A stretch of DNA of 46,672 nucleotides, taken from contig JARIAT010000001.1 of assembly GCA_029257715.1 (NCBI GenBank), positions 1-46,672 of the forward strand. The letters run 5' to 3'. The notes under the pieces are model-generated. The model was not told where the DNA came from. It did not search any database and worked only from the letters and a program-made list of their open reading frames with translations. This DNA comes from Faecousia sp. Lineage in GTDB: Bacteria; Bacillota; Clostridia; Oscillospirales; Oscillospiraceae. The position numbers and the translations under genes were made by a program. Positions 1-7,147 of this stretch are shown here, piece after piece. Position 1 is the first letter of the stretch, and every line of letters begins with the position of its first letter.

Positions 1-1254
1 CAGGGAATGGGCGTGACCGTTACAGGCTCGGATATGAATTCTTCTGTCTCAACCGATGAGCTGATCGCCCACGGAATTCATGTGGATATCGGACATCGGG
101 CTGAAAATATCATGGGTGCGGACTGTGTGCTGAGAACAGCTGCGGCCCACAATGACAACCCCGAAATCGCCGCAGCCAGAGCATCCGGAATTCCGGTGTT
201 TGAGCGTGCAGAGGCGTGGGGATGGATTATGCGGGCATACCGCCATGCGGTCTGCTTCTCCGGCACGCACGGAAAGACCACCACGACGTCCATGATGACC
301 CATATCCTTCTGGCGGCCCAGAAGGATCCTACGGTTATGATCGGCGGATATCTGCCGATTCTTCATGCAGGACACCGCGTGGGTAACGGGGATACCATTG
401 TCATGGAGAGCTGTGAATACTGCGACTCTTTCCTGAATTTCTTCCCGACACTTGCAGTTGTTCTGAATGTGGAGGCTGACCATCTGGATTATTTTAAGGA
501 TCTTAAGGATGTTCAGAAGAGCTTCCGCGCGTTTGCGGAATTGGCGACCGAGGGAATTCTTGCCAACGGAGATGATGCCAATACCATGGAGGCGCTGAAT
601 GGTCTTGAATATGTGACGTTTGGTGCCGGAGAGATGAATCGCATCCACTGCGAAAATGCTTCCCACGATTGGAAACATTTCGATGTGATCTGCGATGGCA
701 AACACTACTGCCATCTGGATCTGGGGGTAGTAGGAAAGTTCAATGCGGTCAATGCGCTGGCGGCAGCCGGTGCTGCATGGATGATGGGCATTGACGGCAA
801 ATTTGTCGCCGAGGGTCTTGCAACCTTCCGGGGAGCCGGACGGCGGATGGAGTTCAAGGGCAGCTTTCAGGGGGCAGATGTTTATGATGACTATGCCCAT
901 CATCCCGGTGAGCTGGCCGCTACCATTGAGGCGGTCAAGACGATGGGATATGAGCGGATGATTGTGGCATTCCAGCCTCATACCTACACTCGGACCAAGG
1001 CACTGTTTACGGATTTTGTCCGCGAGCTGAAGCAGGTAGATCAGGTGGTTTTGGCTGAGATTTATGCCGCACGTGAACGGAACGATATTGGAATTTCCTC
1101 GCAGGATCTTGCAAGGGAGATCCCCGGAAGCATTTTTTGCGAAACACTGCCGGAAGTAACTGAGTATCTGCGGCGTAATGCCCGAGCGGGAGATGTGATC
1201 CTGACGGTGGGTGCGGGGGACATTTACCGAGCAGGAGAGGCATTGTTCCAGTAA
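1..1254 (+). CDS. murC: UDP-N-acetylmuramate--L-alanine ligase (5' partial)
   Basis: MurC adds L-alanine to UDP-MurNAc with ATP hydrolysis, the first peptide-forming step of cytoplasmic peptidoglycan precursor synthesis. The frame is open from base 1 and the first visible residues (QGMGVTVTGSD) correspond to the end of the N-terminal Rossmann GxGG region, so roughly 20 residues including the start lie outside the window. The Mur ligase P-loop GTHGKTTTTSM is at about bases 268-300, followed by the central-domain ExCEY and EADHLDYF segments and a C-terminal domain with DDYAHHP and PHTYTRT, which are characteristic of MurC rather than MurD/E/F. The stop at 1252-1254 is TAA. The next gene converges on it. 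ddl, acting later in the same pathway, lies about 600 bases downstream. Confidence 0.97.
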   Translation, partial: QGMGVTVTGSDMNSSVSTDELIAHGIHVDIGHRAENIMGADCVLRTAAAHNDNPEIAAARASGIPVFERAEAWGWIMRAYRHAVCFSGTHGKTTTTSMMTHILLAAQKDPTVMIGGYLPILHAGHRVGNGDTIVMESCEYCDSFLNFFPTLAVVLNVEADHLDYFKDLKDVQKSFRAFAELATEGILANGDDANTMEALNGLEYVTFGAGEMNRIHCENASHDWKHFDVICDGKHYCHLDLGVVGKFNAVNALAAAGAAWMMGIDGKFVAEGLATFRGAGRRMEFKGSFQGADVYDDYAHHPGELAATIEAVKTMGYERMIVAFQPHTYTRTKALFTDFVRELKQVDQVVLAEIYAARERNDIGISSQDLAREIPGSIFCETLPEVTEYLRRNARAGDVILTVGAGDIYRAGEALFQ

Positions 1255-1255
1255 A

Positions 1256-1289
1256 AAAGATGGCTCGCTGCTTTTGCGGCGGGCCATTG
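1256..1289 (-). terminator. Intrinsic terminator of the 1304-1711 minus-strand gene
   Basis: A 12-bp hairpin with G-U pairs (arms 1260-1271 and 1276-1287, loop TTTT) is followed on the minus strand by a run of T (plus-strand A run 1253-1258). The T run overlaps the murC stop codon. On the plus strand no T run follows, so it is a poor terminator for murC. Confidence 0.75.
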
Positions 1290-1303
1290 AAAGGTATTTG
1301 GGG

Positions 1304-1711
1304 TTAGTCCTCCAGTGTCAGACGGTCAAGACCGTTGCAGCGGAATTCCTCGATGTACTGTTCGATTCTGGAGACCAGCTCCTCGTAGTTGTCATCGGTG
1401 ACAGAAGGGTAGTCCATATCCCGGCGAGAAAGCTCTTCGGCCAAAATTTCATAGAAAACTGCATCTTCATAATAGGTGATTGCTTCGTGGATTCCCCCTT
1501 CGGAAAAGGCTCTGGAAGGGATGTCTTCTCCGTTCCATTTTTCCACAAGCGCCTGCATGCCTGTTCCCTGGCATAGACCGAACAGTTTGCTTTCTACGTG
1601 GTCATAGTCGGAAAAACGGTCTTCCCCTCGGGTAGAGTTGAGGATCCAGTTGCCGATATAAACCAGATCCAGAAGTCTTCGGAACTCCTTTGCGGTCAGA
1701 TCAATATGCAT
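1304..1711 (-). CDS. Conserved-looking hypothetical protein, 135 aa
   Basis: I do not recognise a family. The 135-residue protein is acidic and apparently soluble, with no signal peptide or membrane segment. It looks largely helical, with an N-terminal part suited to a helix (AKEFRRLLDLVYIGNWIL) and a later acidic helical stretch containing ITYYEDAVFYEILAEELSRR. It is a real gene by its signals: a strong ribosome site (AAAGGAGG) 7 bases before the ATG, a TATAAT box at 1749-1744 and a dedicated terminator after the stop. It is divergent from ddl and convergent with murC, so it is monocistronic. Placement between cell-wall genes may be chance; no function is proposed. Confidence 0.85.
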   Translation of the reverse strand: MHIDLTAKEFRRLLDLVYIGNWILNSTRGEDRFSDYDHVESKLFGLCQGTGMQALVEKWNGEDIPSRAFSEGGIHEAITYYEDAVFYEILAEELSRRDMDYPSVTDDNYEELVSRIEQYIEEFRCNGLDRLTLED

Positions 1712-1743
1712 GAGAAATCCTCCTTTACGGGAAATTTTCTCTC

Positions 1744-1772
1744 ATTATAGCACCATATCTTGAAAATTCCAG
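1744..1772 (-). promoter_or_regulatory. Probable promoter of the 1304-1711 gene
   Basis: On the minus strand a perfect TATAAT (1749-1744) lies about 33 bases before the start codon. The -35 region at 17-bp spacing is poor (CTGGAA, 1772-1767), which would suit an activated promoter. A perfect palindrome abuts it upstream (1775-1792). Confidence 0.5.
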
Positions 1773-1774
1773 AG

Positions 1775-1792
1775 GTATTTTTCGAAAAATAC
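1775..1792. repeat. 18-bp perfect palindrome between divergent promoters
   Basis: GTATTTTTCGAAAAATAC reads identically on both strands. It sits exactly between the candidate -35 elements of the minus-strand 1304-1711 gene and of ddl. Size and placement fit an operator for a dimeric regulator; the regulator is unknown. It could also be a chance AT-rich palindrome. Confidence 0.55.
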
Positions 1793-1821
1793 TTGTATTC
1801 TTTCTCTGTTTGGAATATATT
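1793..1821 (+). promoter_or_regulatory. Candidate ddl promoter
   Basis: TTGTAT (1793-1798), 17-bp spacer and TATATT (1816-1821) form a plausible vegetative promoter about 55 bases before the ddl start. The -35 directly abuts the palindrome at 1775-1792. Confidence 0.5.
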
Positions 1822-1875
1822 ATTATATCGTAATTCAATTTATGAAAAAATGAACTCAAAAACGAGGGTTATAAT

Positions 1876-2943
1876 ATGAAAAAATTAAGTGTTTGCGTTC
1901 TCTTTGGCGGTGTCAGTCCGGAACATGATATTTCTCTGCGTTCTGCAGAGTCCGTACTGAATCACATGGATCAGGAGAAGTATAACATCCTTCCTGTGGG
2001 AATCACAAAGGAGGGCGATTGGCTCCTGTTCGGCGGTGAGGATTATTCCATGCTGCCGGCCGGCACATGGATGAACTGCGAAAAAAACCGCAGAGCGGCA
2101 ATTTCTCCGATTCGGGGGCAGGGACTGCTGAGCTTTGAGGGAGACTGCGTAGTGCGGGAACAGGTTGACGTGGTGTTTCCTGTGCTGCATGGCGAGAACG
2201 GAGAAGATGGTGCCATTCAGGGGCTGTTGAACCTGGCGGGAATTCCCTATGTCGGACCCCATGTGGCAGCTTCTGCTGTTTCCATGGATAAGACCTTGAC
2301 CAAGCTGGTGTTGGATGAGGCAGGAATTCCGCAGGCGGCATGGCATCTGGTACATTCCTGCGACCTTGAAACTCGTATGAGTCGAATTGTCGAGCAGTTG
2401 GAAGAAAAGTTTGAATATCCCATGTTTGTAAAGCCTGCTGGTACAGGCTCCTCCGTGGGCGTGTCGAAGGCTGCGGATCAGGAGCAGCTCATGGCTGCGC
2501 TGAAGCACGCAGCGAAGTTTGATGTGAAAATTTTGGTGGAAGAATTTATTCACGGACGTGAGATTGAGGTCGCTGTTATGGGCAATGAGAATCCGGTTGC
2601 CTCTGAATGCGGCGAGATTGACTCCGGTGCAGAATTCTATGACTACGATGCCAAATATATTACAGACACCTCTACGGCCTATATTCCGGCGCGAATCAGC
2701 CCGGAAGTGGGAGAGCGTGTTCGGGAACTTGCAGTCAAGGCATACAAAGCAATCGGCTGCGAGGGCATGAGCCGAGTTGATTTCTTTGTTACTTACGAAG
2801 ATGATCGTCCTGTGTTTAACGAAATCAATACCATTCCAGGCTTTACGTCCATCTCGATGTACCCAAAGCTGTTTGATTACAGCGGAATTCCATTTGCACA
2901 GCTGCTGGATGAACTGCTGGAGCTGGCTGTGGAGGCAGGCTGA
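1876..2943 (+). CDS. ddl: D-alanine--D-alanine ligase
   Basis: Joins two D-alanines with ATP to give the D-Ala-D-Ala dipeptide later attached by MurF, in the cytoplasm. The 355-residue ATP-grasp protein has the N-terminal FGGVSPEHDIS motif, HGENGEDGAIQG, the ATP-grasp loop KPAGTGSSVGVSKA, VEEFIHGREIEVAV and the C-terminal metal site FNEINTIPGFTSIS. The omega-loop reads FYDYDAKY; the tyrosine there is the usual mark of true D-Ala-D-Ala ligases, in contrast to the D-Ala-D-Lac (VanA-type) enzymes, so resistance to vancomycin is not indicated by this gene. GAGGG precedes the ATG by 7 bases. The stop overlaps the next start by one base, implying co-translation with the DUF1934 gene. Confidence 0.97.
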   Translation: MKKLSVCVLFGGVSPEHDISLRSAESVLNHMDQEKYNILPVGITKEGDWLLFGGEDYSMLPAGTWMNCEKNRRAAISPIRGQGLLSFEGDCVVREQVDVVFPVLHGENGEDGAIQGLLNLAGIPYVGPHVAASAVSMDKTLTKLVLDEAGIPQAAWHLVHSCDLETRMSRIVEQLEEKFEYPMFVKPAGTGSSVGVSKAADQEQLMAALKHAAKFDVKILVEEFIHGREIEVAVMGNENPVASECGEIDSGAEFYDYDAKYITDTSTAYIPARISPEVGERVRELAVKAYKAIGCEGMSRVDFFVTYEDDRPVFNEINTIPGFTSISMYPKLFDYSGIPFAQLLDELLELAVEAG

Positions 2944-3371
2944 TGAGTAAGATTCCTGTGCTGCTGCGCATCAGCAGCAAGCAGTGCTATCAGGGGATTG
3001 AACCGGATAGTATGGAGCTTGTGACCGAGGGAACCTTGGACAGACGTCAGCAGGTGTGGGAGATTTCCTATGAAGAGAGCGAGCTGACGGAGCTGGCAGG
3101 TGTGACAACCACATTTTCTGTCAGCTCCAGAGGCATTGCCCTCAAGCGCACGGGAAGACTCCAGTCTCAGATGATCTTCCGAGAGGGAATTCGGCATGAG
3201 TCGCTGTATCAGCTTGATTTCGGTGCCTTGATGATAGCTGTGACAGCCCAGAAGATTCGCTTTGATCTTTCGGAAAGTGGAGGAACCGTGGATATTTCGT
3301 ATAATATCGAAGTAGAACAGTCTGCGGCAGGTGTTGTAGAGTATCATCTGGACATTACTCCGATTCTATAA
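2943..3371 (+). CDS. DUF1934 family beta-barrel protein (YwiB-like)
   Basis: A 142-residue soluble protein matching the DUF1934/YwiB group, small calycin-like beta-barrels of unknown function in Firmicutes. The pattern is alternating beta strands: LLRISSKQCYQG near the start, VWEISYEESELT, TTTFSVSSRGIALKRTG, DFGALMIAVTAQKIRFDL and a final strand YHLDITPIL. The family assignment is from recognised pattern and context; in other Firmicutes such genes also occur near aminoacyl-tRNA synthetase genes. It is translationally coupled to ddl (TGATG overlap) and ends just before a strong terminator. No catalytic residues can be named. Confidence 0.8.
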   Translation: MSKIPVLLRISSKQCYQGIEPDSMELVTEGTLDRRQQVWEISYEESELTELAGVTTTFSVSSRGIALKRTGRLQSQMIFREGIRHESLYQLDFGALMIAVTAQKIRFDLSESGGTVDISYNIEVEQSAAGVVEYHLDITPIL

Positions 3372-3398
3372 AAAAGCCGCCTTTGGGCGGCTTTTTGT
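3371..3398 (+). terminator. Terminator after ddl-DUF1934
   Basis: AAAAAGCCGCC-TTT-GGGCGGCTTTTT hairpin followed by TGTTG. A and T runs on both sides make it potentially bidirectional. Confidence 0.9.
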
Positions 3399-3427
3399 TG
3401 TGATCCACAAAAGAAGAATCCATGAGA

Positions 3428-3457
3428 AAACGGCGGCTGCATCTGCAGCCGCCGTTT
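3428..3457 (-). terminator. Terminator after thrS
   Basis: A 14-bp arm pair (3428-3441 / 3444-3457) around a GC-rich core forms an almost uninterrupted palindrome just past the thrS stop; on the minus strand it runs into TTTTC. Confidence 0.85.
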
Positions 3458-3473
3458 GTTGCGGATTTGGAAA

Positions 3474-5270
3474 TCAAATTTCTTTGGACTTGGCAGCAAC
3501 TTCCATCAGGCACTTGCTGAGGAATTCGTCGGGCGTCATTGCCCCAAGATCGTCACCCTTGCGGGTACGGACGGAGACGGTGCCGTTTTCCATATCCCGG
3601 TCACCAACGACCAGCATATAGGGAACCTTCTGAACCTGAGCTTCACGGATCTTATAACCGAGCTTTTCACTGCGGCAGTCGGCCTCAGCACGGATGCCGG
3701 CATCCGTGAGCTTCTGGACAAGGTTATTGGCGTATTCATGGGCACGGTCGGTGATGGGCATGACCTTGACCTGAGTACCCATCAGCCACAGGGGCAGTGC
3801 ACCTGCATATTTTTCGATCAGCAGAGCCAAAGTACGCTCATAGCAGCCCATAGAGGTACGGTGGATAATATAGGGAGTCTTTTTCTGACCGTCGGAATCG
3901 GTGTATTCCATGCCGAACTTCTGAGCCAGAAGCATGTCGAGCTGAATGGTGACAAGGGTATCTTCCTTACCGAAGACGTTTTTGCACTGAATATCCAGCT
4001 TGGGACCGTAGAATGCGGCCTCATCAATGCCGATTTCATAGGAGACACCGAGATCATCAAGAATGGTCTTCATGGTAGACTGGGCAAGCTCCCACTGCTC
4101 TGCGGTTCCTTCGTACTTGACGCCTGCCTTGGCAGGATCCCACTGGCTGAAGCGGAAGGAGCAGTCGTCCTTCAGTCCCAACGTGTCGAGACAGTAGTTC
4201 GCGAGATCCAGACAATTCTTAAATTCCTCCTCCAGCTGATCGGGGCGAAGAACAATATGGCCTTCGGAAATTGTAAACTGACGGACACGGATCAGGCCGT
4301 GCATCTCTCCGGAATCCTCATTACGGAACAGGGTAGAGGTCTCGCCGAGGCGCATGGGCAGATCCCGATAGGAACGTGCTTTGCTGAGGTAAACCTGATA
4401 CTGGAAGGGGCAGGTCATGGGCCGAAGCGCAAAACATTCCTTTGTATCGTCATGAGGATCGCCCAGAACGAACATACCGTCAAGATAATGATCCCAGTGA
4501 CCGGAGATCTTGTAAAGATCGCTCTTAGCCAGCAAAGGCGTCTTGGTCAAAATATAGCCGCGCTTCTGCTCTTCATCCTCGATCCAGCGCTGAAGCAGCT
4601 GAATGGCACGGGCACCATTGGGGAGCATTACAGGCAGACCCTGACCAATGGATTCTACAGTGGTGAAGTAGTCGAGTTCACGACCAAGCTTGTTGTGATC
4701 GCGCTTGAGAGCTTCTGCCTGCTTATCGAGATATTCCTGAAGCTGATCCTTACTGGGGAAGCCGATGCCGTAGATTCTCTGGAGCATCTTGCGGTTGGAA
4801 TCGCCGCGCCAGTAGGCACCGCAGGACTTGGTCAGCTTAAAGCCATTGTGCTTGATCCGGCCGGTGTGATCCATATGAGGACCTGCACACAGATCCGTGA
4901 ACTCACCCTGCGTGTAGAAGGAAATAACGGCATCCTCAGGCAGGTCTTCGATCAGCTCTACCTTGTAGGGTTCGTTCTTTTCCTGCATATAGGCAATGGC
5001 ATCGGCACGGGGCTTTTCACTGCGCTCAATACGAAGACGCTCCTTGATGATCTTCTTCATCTCTGCCTCAATCTGGGTCAGATGATCGGCAGTGAAAGAG
5101 AAGGGGGCATCGAAGTCATAGTACCAGCCTTCTTCAATGGCGGGACCAATGGCGAGCTGAACCTCAGGCCAAAGACGCTTAACGGCCTGAGCCATGACAT
5201 GGGAGCAGGTATGCCAGTAGGTTTTGCGATATTCGGGATTTTCAAACGTATACAGGATTTCTTCGGACAT
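3474..5270 (-). CDS. thrS: Threonyl-tRNA synthetase, lacking the TGS domain
   Basis: Charges tRNA-Thr in the cytoplasm. At 598 residues it is about 40-60 shorter than usual: the protein begins directly with the segment that normally follows the N-terminal TGS domain (RKTYWHTCSHVMAQAV). The editing domain retains H20/H24 of HxxxH and C128/H132 (DLCAGPH). The class II core shows MTCPFQYQ, MHGLIRVRQF and HRTSMGCYER, which carry the zinc-binding Cys and two His, and the C-terminal anticodon-binding domain ends with VGDRDMENGTVSVRTR. The start is fixed by AAAGGAGG 8 bases upstream and by the T-box terminator just before it, so no longer N-terminus is possible. Codon use is biased, as for highly expressed genes. 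Confidence 0.97.
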   Translation of the reverse strand: MSEEILYTFENPEYRKTYWHTCSHVMAQAVKRLWPEVQLAIGPAIEEGWYYDFDAPFSFTADHLTQIEAEMKKIIKERLRIERSEKPRADAIAYMQEKNEPYKVELIEDLPEDAVISFYTQGEFTDLCAGPHMDHTGRIKHNGFKLTKSCGAYWRGDSNRKMLQRIYGIGFPSKDQLQEYLDKQAEALKRDHNKLGRELDYFTTVESIGQGLPVMLPNGARAIQLLQRWIEDEEQKRGYILTKTPLLAKSDLYKISGHWDHYLDGMFVLGDPHDDTKECFALRPMTCPFQYQVYLSKARSYRDLPMRLGETSTLFRNEDSGEMHGLIRVRQFTISEGHIVLRPDQLEEEFKNCLDLANYCLDTLGLKDDCSFRFSQWDPAKAGVKYEGTAEQWELAQSTMKTILDDLGVSYEIGIDEAAFYGPKLDIQCKNVFGKEDTLVTIQLDMLLAQKFGMEYTDSDGQKKTPYIIHRTSMGCYERTLALLIEKYAGALPLWLMGTQVKVMPITDRAHEYANNLVQKLTDAGIRAEADCRSEKLGYKIREAQVQKVPYMLVVGDRDMENGTVSVRTRKGDDLGAMTPDEFLSKCLMEVAAKSKEI

Positions 5271-5289
5271 GAGTAATTACCTCCTTTAA

Positions 5290-5556
5290 ATTGGGGCAAG
5301 CAACAATAAATCCCACCCCTGAAGAATCAGGGGTGGGATATGTCTGTCATATTCCACGGTTCCACCCTGGTTGCACTTATAAAAGTGCCACTCATTGGCG
5401 CAGTATCGGGCGCACCCGTCCCGGAATTTCCGCCGGGCAGCTCAGAAGTGGTATCACATCAGGCAGGGGTGCAGAGCCATTGCAGCATTCAGGCTCCTCT
5501 CTGGGCATCTTACCAAAGGTGCATGTCTTCGTCACAGCTTTCTTATTGTTGCCGTT
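5290..5556 (-). ncRNA. T-box leader (threonine) of thrS
   Basis: The minus-strand leader contains the conserved T-box sequence AGGGTGGAACCGTGG (about 5368-5354), followed by the terminator hairpin with 12-bp arms 5311-5322/5327-5338 and a T-rich tail. An ACC triplet at 5452-5450 in the sequence GATACCACTT, followed by a purine, is the likely specifier codon, matching threonine. Known mechanism: uncharged tRNA-Thr pairs with the specifier and the T-box bulge, stabilising the antiterminator so thrS is transcribed; charged tRNA lets the terminator form. Specifier assignment is from reading only. Confidence 0.92.
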
Positions 5557-5585
5557 ACTATACCACAATTATTCTGTGCTGTCAA
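5557..5585 (-). promoter_or_regulatory. thrS promoter
   Basis: Consensus TTGACA (5585-5580), 17-bp spacer and TATAGT (5562-5557) on the minus strand, just before the T-box. Confidence 0.85.
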
Positions 5586-5880
5586 ATCTTATGTAGTGGA
5601 ATGCAGTGGGGAATCACTGCAATAAAAAGACTAAAATCAACAGAGAAGTGGAGGACAGGGCTGCTCAACAGGAGTTTTTGAGTCAACATAATCGTTTGGT
5701 TACGGATTTTCTCTAAGAAAAAAGAAAAATTTACCAAAAAGAAAAGAAATGTAACTATTCTGACGGCATTTTTACAGGAGATTCCGTGCTAAATCGGTGC
5801 AGTTACATACAAGTTTACATAATTATATACATTATTTAGAGCGTTTTTGTTCGGCTAAAATCACCTATCTCGGTATTTGC
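5586..5880. other. Intergenic stretch between divergent thrS and yabE-like promoters
   Basis: No credible gene. It is AT-rich with an A/G-rich run near 5716-5748. An inverted pair ATGTAACT (5749-5756) and AGTTACAT (5801-5808) closes a 44-base loop that itself contains short complementary pieces. I recognise no riboswitch class here. Confidence 0.5.
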
Positions 5881-5908
5881 TTGACTTTTTGAAAAAGTTT
5901 GCTATAAT
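5881..5908 (+). promoter_or_regulatory. Promoter of the YabE-like gene
   Basis: TTGACT (5881-5886), 16-bp spacer and TATAAT (5903-5908). This predicts a leader of about 95 bases, too short for a full ydaO-type c-di-AMP riboswitch, which often precedes wall hydrolase genes. Confidence 0.8.
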
Positions 5909-6009
5909 TGCATACAGTCTGTTATACAGGTAACAGATTGTTATTATTTTTACCCATGAAAGAAAGATACTTTTCTCTCCCCAAAATTTCTCGAAAGGAG
6001 GTACGATCA

Positions 6010-7077
6010 ATGCACAGCAACAAACACTTTCGTTTCCCGGTTTTGGGTCTGGTCATCGTGTCAATTATGCTTCTGGCAGGCATCCTTGTGATGTTTGGAC
6101 CCGCCGGTGTCGCGGTCATTACTGCGTCGGCAGAGACAACATATATGATTAATGACAACGGCAAAGTCAGCTACTACACCACCTCGGCCACAGATCCTGC
6201 AGATGTGCTGGATGAGGCCGGACTGGAACTGGGCATAGATGATACCTATACGATTACGGAGAGCAACGGATACCCCGGAATTTATGTAAAAAGAATTCAG
6301 GCGGTCACCATCGACAATGGAGGCCAGCTCCTGAGAACCGGTACTTACGGCGAGACAGTCGAGTCTTTGCTCAGCCGGCTCAATGTCACCTGGGATTCGG
6401 ATGACACAATTTCTGAAGATCTCAGTGCGGAGACGTACGATGGCATGACTATCACAATCAGCCGCAGAACCTATGCAACGGAGTCCTATTCCAAGACTGT
6501 TCCCAACACTACGATTTATCAGGATGACCCCGATCTTCCGGAAGGACAGGAGGAAGTGGTGACTTCGGGCAGCGAGGGCGAGGTGCTTTGTACAGCTCGC
6601 GTGACCTATGAAAATGGTCAGGAAGTGGATCGGAAGATTCTGTCCAATCAGGTTGTGAAGGCCCCGGTCAATCAGGTGATTTCAGTCGGTACGGCACCTG
6701 TGCGGGAAAGCAATGGTGAACTTACCATCGGCGATGGTGTTATCGTTACAGAAGATGGTGATGTACTGACATACACCAACCGCAAAACCATGGTGGCTAC
6801 GGCATACAGCTGCGAGGCAACCGGAGGATATGGCATTACGGCGACCGGCACCCGAGCAAGAGTCGGTGCCATTGCGGTGGATCCCCATGTGATCCCGTAT
6901 GGCACAAGAATGTTCATTGTCACGCAGGACGGCAGCTATGTCTATGGAATCGCAACTGCGGAGGATACCGGTCACCCCGACTATATCTGCGGAAACCGTA
7001 TTGACCTTTACTATGATACCCTCGCAGAGTGTGTTCAGTTCGGCGTCAGAAGATGTGATGTGTATATTCTGGGCTGA
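6010..7077 (+). CDS. YabE-like G5 and 3D domain cell-wall protein
   Basis: An exported or membrane-anchored protein of 355 residues, probably a peptidoglycan-active enzyme or wall-remodelling factor. Residues about 9-38 form a membrane segment or uncleaved signal. Two DUF348-type ubiquitin-like repeats follow (about 42-95 and 97-152), then a G5 domain (about 155-235) and a C-terminal 3D domain (about 262-353) containing VATAYS, AVDPHVIPYGT and the acidic motif AEDTGH...GNRIDLYY with D319 and D332. The 3D fold is shared with MltA-type lytic transglycosylases and with YabE/Rpf-like proteins. The start at 6010 is chosen because AAAGGAGGT lies 7 bases before it; an in-frame upstream ATG overlaps the -10 box and cannot be used. 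In many Firmicutes yabE sits near rsmA, as here. Confidence 0.9.
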   Translation: MHSNKHFRFPVLGLVIVSIMLLAGILVMFGPAGVAVITASAETTYMINDNGKVSYYTTSATDPADVLDEAGLELGIDDTYTITESNGYPGIYVKRIQAVTIDNGGQLLRTGTYGETVESLLSRLNVTWDSDDTISEDLSAETYDGMTITISRRTYATESYSKTVPNTTIYQDDPDLPEGQEEVVTSGSEGEVLCTARVTYENGQEVDRKILSNQVVKAPVNQVISVGTAPVRESNGELTIGDGVIVTEDGDVLTYTNRKTMVATAYSCEATGGYGITATGTRARVGAIAVDPHVIPYGTRMFIVTQDGSYVYGIATAEDTGHPDYICGNRIDLYYDTLAECVQFGVRRCDVYILG

Positions 7078-7097
7078 TCTGAGTGAAATTGTATTGA

Positions 7098-7147
7098 AAA
7101 ACCGCCTTTTCTCTGGTATGATAGCCGGAGAAAGGCGGTTTTCTTTT
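7098..7147 (+). terminator. Hairpin between the YabE-like gene and rsmA
   Basis: A long stem (7098-7109/7131-7142 plus 7111-7116/7125-7130) with an 8-base loop followed by TCTTTT. It looks like an intrinsic terminator, yet rsmA starts at 7148 directly after it, and the best ribosome-site match (AAAGGCGG, 7131-7138) is inside its 3' arm. Confidence 0.75.

Noticed and set aside
1876-2943. Possible VanA/VanG-type D-Ala-D-X ligase
   Set aside because: The omega-loop tyrosine segment (FYDYDAKY) is that of ordinary D-Ala-D-Ala ligases and no vanH/X/T-type genes are nearby.
5291-5681. Open frames on the plus strand across the T-box leader
   Set aside because: They are explained by the minus-strand structured RNA and lack ribosome sites.
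5909-6009. ydaO-type c-di-AMP riboswitch before the YabE-like gene
   Set aside because: The predicted leader is only about 95 bases and lacks the conserved core; too short for this riboswitch.
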